From CAZHUN01 sp043801115 (GTDB lineage Archaea > Iainarchaeota > Iainarchaeia > Iainarchaeales > UBA10191), in the NCBI GenBank assembly GCA_043801115.1, contig JAZDMJ010000004.1, positions 1-15,207 on the forward strand: 15,207 nt of DNA, given 5' to 3'. This document shows positions 12,435-15,207 of the stretch, one piece after another. Every line of letters begins with the position of its first letter. Within the stretch, counting starts at the first letter, position 1. The notes below the pieces were generated by a model, which did not search any database, was not told the origin of the DNA, and worked only from the letters and a program-made list of their open reading frames with translations. The position numbers and the translations under genes are program-made.

Positions 12435-13184
12435 TCATTGCAAAACGATTTTTTGTCCGCGCGTTTCGATGATTTCGTCGCCTTTGGGAGTTCGCACGCG
12501 CACTTCCTGGATTCCCTTCAACTGCGACGCCCAGCGCACGAGCTTATCGTACGGCATTTCCGGAAGCGTGCTCCAGTTCTTGTCCAAAGTTCCGTCTTTT
12601 GCGCTGAACTGTTGGAGCACGTAGCGTTTTCCGCCGTGCAATGCGCGCGCGATGTACTGGATGTCGAGAAAAGAGTGCAGTTTGGGCACTACAGTAGTGC
12701 GGAATTCGTAATCAACGTCCGAGTGCTTCAATAGTTGAATGCTTTGCGCGACTTCGTACAAGTCCACCCTGTTCCCGCACGCCTTGAAGTACGAATAATC
12801 GTTCAATTTGTGCTTGACGTCCAGCGCGACATAGTCGACCAATTCTTCTTCAATCAAATAAGAGAGCAAGTCCGAGTCGCTCCCGTTCGTGTCAAGTTTG
12901 ACGGGAACGTCTTCCGCTTTCAATTCGTCCAAAAACTCTACAAGCGCTTCCCTTTGCAGCAACGGTTCCCCGCCTGTTACGACGACTCCCCGCAATTCCT
13001 TTTCCGCGAAAATGGTTTCGAACACTTTTTCCAGTTCAAGTCTGGGAAGTAGCTCCGCGTTGCGCACGAGCGCGTGCGCGTTGCAGTAGTGGCATTCGAA
13101 ATTGCAACCGGGAACGAATACGACGGCCGAATTTCTGCCCGGCCACGCGTTGTGGCTCCGACTGAATAGCGCGGTTACTTCCAT
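12435..13184 (-). CDS. Radical-SAM activating protein (anaerobic RNR/PFL-activase type)
   Basis: 249 aa. Cys27-x3-Cys31-x2-Cys34 (GCNFECHYC) binds the 4Fe-4S cluster that cleaves SAM; VVTGGEPLLQ (68-77) is the GGEP SAM motif; KLDTNG and DYVALDVKHK are later barrel strands. Opening AWPGRNSAVVFVPG is typical of proteins annotated as activators of anaerobic (class III) ribonucleotide reductase or pyruvate-formate-lyase-like glycyl-radical enzymes. No glycyl-radical partner is in the window; the neighbour is a class II reductase, which needs no activase. GAGAGTGA lies upstream of ATG 13184. A different radical-SAM substrate, for example in tRNA or cofactor work, remains possible. Confidence 0.85.
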   Translation of the reverse strand: MEVTALFSRSHNAWPGRNSAVVFVPGCNFECHYCNAHALVRNAELLPRLELEKVFETIFAEKELRGVVVTGGEPLLQREALVEFLDELKAEDVPVKLDTNGSDSDLLSYLIEEELVDYVALDVKHKLNDYSYFKACGNRVDLYEVAQSIQLLKHSDVDYEFRTTVVPKLHSFLDIQYIARALHGGKRYVLQQFSAKDGTLDKNWSTLPEMPYDKLVRWASQLKGIQEVRVRTPKGDEIIETRGQKIVLQ

Positions 13185-13221
13185 TTTTTTTCACTCTCTC
13201 TGTATGCGTGGAAGAAAAAAA

Positions 13222-13231
13222 GCATTAAAAG
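13222..13231 (-). promoter_or_regulatory. Possible promoter of the radical-SAM gene
   Basis: Minus-strand CTTTTAATGC, ~43 nt before the ATG; would give a ~16-nt leader containing the SD-like GAGAGTGA. Confidence 0.35.
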
Positions 13232-13287
13232 CGCGACTGTTTCGCTGAAAACGCGGAATTTTTTTCGGATTTTGGAATTTATCCGCG

Positions 13288-13308
13288 AAAAACCGGATTT
13301 TTTGTCCG
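13288..13308 (-). terminator. Hairpin plus T5 after the cob(I)alamin adenosyltransferase gene
   Basis: On the minus strand CGGA (13305-13308) pairs with TCCG (13294-13297), then G and TTTTT (13288-13292). It starts three bases past the stop at 13311. Confidence 0.4.
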
Positions 13309-13310
13309 AT

Positions 13311-13892
13311 TCAGAACTCGATTCCTTCTCTTGCGAAGATTCCCAAGTCGTACGGGTGCTTGATTCGTTGCACTTCGGACACGTAATCCGCTCTTGCAAT
13401 AATTTCCTGCGGCGCGTTTCTTCCCGTGAGGACGATTTCCGTGTGCTGCGCTTTTTCGTCGAGCAGTTTCAGCACGTCCGAAACGGGAATCAGTTCCTTG
13501 TGCATGGCCACATTTGCTTCGTCCAGAATGACAATGTCATACCTTCCCGAAACCGCGGCCTTGCGCGCGGCTTCGAACGCTTCTTTCGCCTTTTCCGCAT
13601 CCATGGGCTTGACGTCAAAGCACGCTTTGCAGTATCCTTTGAACTGTCCCAGCTTGACGTCGATGTCGTGCTGTTTTTGGTGCTCGCACGGAATATTGAA
13701 GGGAATAATTTCCAGAGAGAGCGAGTTTTGCATGGTGTTCAAGATTTCCCCCGTATACCCGATTTTCATGAACTGGACCATGTACACTCTCAAGCCGTGT
13801 CCGATGGCGCGGAGCGCGAGTCCCAGCGCGGCCGTCGTTTTTCCCTTTCCGTCTCCCGTGTAAACGTGGACCATTCCCAGTCTGTCTTCCAT
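13311..13892 (-). CDS. cobO: Cob(I)alamin / cob(I)yrinic acid a,c-diamide adenosyltransferase (CobA/CobO)
   Basis: Transfers the 5'-deoxyadenosyl group of ATP to cobalt, making adenosylcobalamin. 193 aa; P-loop GDGKGKTT at 13-20, IVILDEANVA as Walker B, EIVLTGRNAP, and a closing RIKHPYDLGIFAREGIEF are diagnostic. The start could be Met7 (MVHVYTGDGKGKTT), where many relatives begin. Odd: a segment about 69-92 carries Cys69, His71, His75, Cys88 and Cys91, which might hold a metal and is not something I recall in the family. Lies 24 nt downstream of nrdJ on the same strand: the product is the cofactor of that reductase, so co-expression makes sense. Confidence 0.93.
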   Translation of the reverse strand: MEDRLGMVHVYTGDGKGKTTAALGLALRAIGHGLRVYMVQFMKIGYTGEILNTMQNSLSLEIIPFNIPCEHQKQHDIDVKLGQFKGYCKACFDVKPMDAEKAKEAFEAARKAAVSGRYDIVILDEANVAMHKELIPVSDVLKLLDEKAQHTEIVLTGRNAPQEIIARADYVSEVQRIKHPYDLGIFAREGIEF

Positions 13893-13916
13893 GGAACCAT
13901 CTAAAACCTGAATTTT

Positions 13917-15207
13917 TCAAACTTTGCACAAACTATAGCCGCAGCTGGGACAGGACGCGCACCCTTCCTGCATGACCAGTTTTGTTGAACACTTGGGGCA
14001 AGTATTAACTTCTTGGGAAGGCGATTCGAGTCCGGGGTCGACGGTTTGCACGGGTGCCGTGCTTTTGGGGGCGCCTTCGATGTTCAAAATCTGCTCCTGC
14101 CTGCTCTTGTCCCTGTAAATCGTAATTCCCTTGCAGCCCAAATCGTACGCCATCATGTAGGTTTTCTCCACATCTTCTATTGTAGCATCTTGCGGAAAGT
14201 TGATGGTTTTGGAAACCGCCAAATCAACGTGTTTTTGGAATGCGGCCTGCATGCGCACGTGCCACTCGGGTGCGATGTCGAAGGCTACTACAAAAGTTTT
14301 GCGCGCGTCTTCTGGAATGGATTCGATGTGCGCAATGCTTCCCTTGTTCGTAATTTCTTCCGCCAGTTGTTCTGAAAAAAATCCCCGCTCTTGCGCTGTT
14401 TTTTTGAACGTGTCGTTCAAGTACAAAAAATCCTGGCCGTCCAATACTCTCTTCACAAAAGAAAGCGCGAATACGGGCTCGATTCCCCCGCTCGTGTCCG
14501 CAATCATTGAAATTTCCCCCGTGGGAGCAATACAGCACCTTGTCGCGTTTCTGAATTTGGGCGCTCCGGGTTTGTTCAGCGTGCTTTCTTCGAACGCGGG
14601 AAACGGCCCGCGCTTTTCCGCCAATTCAATGCTTTTCGCGTCCGCTTCCTTGCGGATGAATCCCATGAGTTTGTCCGCCAATTGGACGGCTTTTTCCGAA
14701 TTGTAGGGCAAATCGAGCATGTACAAACTTTCCGCCCAGCCCATGACTCCCAGTCCGATTTTGCGCGTGCCGTGTTTCGTCATTTGCTCGATTTCGGGCA
14801 GGGGATAATTGTTCATGTCAATCACGTTGTCCAAAAAGTGCACTCCAATGCGAACCGCTTCTCGAAGCTCCGTCCAGTCGAAATCATTTTCCTTCACGAA
14901 CTGGGCCAGATTCAAACTTCCCAGATTGCATGATTCGAATGCGAGCAGGGGAACTTCTCCGCACGGGTTTGTAGACTCGATTTCTCCGAGCTTTGGAGTG
15001 GGATTGTCCTCGTTCATCCTGTCCAAAAACACGACTCCCGGGTCCCCGTTTCTCCACGCCGCCGAAACCAGCATGTCAAACACTCGTTTCGCGTTTTCAG
15101 CGCGCGCGGGCCGTTTGGAGTGCGGATCAATGAGTTCGTACTCTCCTTCCTGTTTGACCGCGTTCATGAATTTTTCCGTAATTCCCACTGAAATATTGAA
15201 GTTCGTA
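13917..15207 (-). CDS. nrdJ: Class II adenosylcobalamin-dependent ribonucleotide reductase, 5'-partial
   Basis: Reduces ribonucleotides to deoxyribonucleotides with adenosylcobalamin as radical source. The visible ~430 residues are the C-terminal part; the frame runs out of the window as TNFNIS joined to GITEKFM, the usual FNISVGIT motif, so the GTG at 15188 is internal. Catalytic NPCGE (Asn, thiyl Cys and Glu), ESCNLGSLNL, GTRKIGLGVMGWAESL, CCIAPTGEISMIADTSGGIEP and GCKGITIYRD are all present. The C-terminal 25 residues form a CPKC...CPSCGYSLC zinc-ribbon-like tail with the cysteines that re-reduce the active site. The cofactor-making adenosyltransferase follows 24 nt downstream. Family assignment is secure; the N-terminal (ATP-cone) region is outside view. 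Confidence 0.96.
   Translation of the reverse strand, partial: TNFNISVGITEKFMNAVKQEGEYELIDPHSKRPARAENAKRVFDMLVSAAWRNGDPGVVFLDRMNEDNPTPKLGEIESTNPCGEVPLLAFESCNLGSLNLAQFVKENDFDWTELREAVRIGVHFLDNVIDMNNYPLPEIEQMTKHGTRKIGLGVMGWAESLYMLDLPYNSEKAVQLADKLMGFIRKEADAKSIELAEKRGPFPAFEESTLNKPGAPKFRNATRCCIAPTGEISMIADTSGGIEPVFALSFVKRVLDGQDFLYLNDTFKKTAQERGFFSEQLAEEITNKGSIAHIESIPEDARKTFVVAFDIAPEWHVRMQAAFQKHVDLAVSKTINFPQDATIEDVEKTYMMAYDLGCKGITIYRDKSRQEQILNIEGAPKSTAPVQTVDPGLESPSQEVNTCPKCSTKLVMQEGCASCPSCGYSLCKV

Noticed and set aside
12423..12734. Plus-strand ORF of 103 aa with ATG after a TATA-like CTTTTAAG
   Set aside because: Antisense to the radical-SAM gene over almost its full length and without recognisable features.

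Overview
The window reads as archaeal chromosome. Diphthine synthase (eEF2 modification), a DUF357 protein, a DUF63 membrane protein, a single-domain KaiC-like RecA ATPase, a Trm5-type tRNA methyltransferase and a DacZ-type diadenylate cyclase are archaeal markers. Promoters agree: many genes have a TATA-like box centred about 27 nt before the start codon, which implies leaderless transcripts, while operon-internal genes carry Shine-Dalgarno (SD) sequences of the GGAGGTGA type. I cannot place the lineage; the small, tightly packed genes would suit a DPANN or other reduced euryarchaeal-like genome.

Layout. (1) 1-1956: Cu+ exporting P1B-ATPase (CopA), probably cut at its N-terminus by the window edge. 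(2) 2069-3772, minus strand: a compact four-gene operon of ArsR regulator, secreted Met/His-rich membrane protein, DsrE-like sulfur protein and SAM methyltransferase. The inner genes are joined by 4-nt overlaps, and a palindromic operator covers the start of arsR. (3) 4059-5511, plus strand: an AbiEi-like/AbiEii-like type IV toxin-antitoxin pair followed by a 57-aa zinc-ribbon protein, again with ATGA overlaps, preceded by two adjacent 18-bp palindrome-like repeats. Regions 2 and 3 are visibly more A+T-rich than their flanks and look like an accessory island between copA and scpA. (4) 5508-9743: housekeeping genes scpA (kleisin), KaiC-like ATPase, adk, trm5-like and DUF63, then an orphan 128-aa ORF. 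(5) 9785-12176, plus strand: dphB-DUF357, then the diadenylate cyclase with its own promoter and a dyad-rich leader, then a membrane-anchored beta-rich protein. (6) 12197-12376, minus strand: a two-helix 59-aa membrane protein. (7) 12435-15207, minus strand: class II ribonucleotide reductase (nrdJ, 5' end outside the window), cob(I)alamin adenosyltransferase and a radical-SAM activase-like protein.

How they fit together. The adenosyltransferase makes the adenosylcobalamin that class II reductase needs, so region 7 is a deoxyribonucleotide-synthesis module. CopA and the Met-rich secreted protein beside an ArsR sensor suggest metal (copper or arsenic-type) handling, with DsrE adding a thiol/sulfur arm. 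The AbiE-like operon is a candidate defence or addiction module with an unusual third gene. No rRNA, tRNA, CRISPR array or insertion sequence was recognised.
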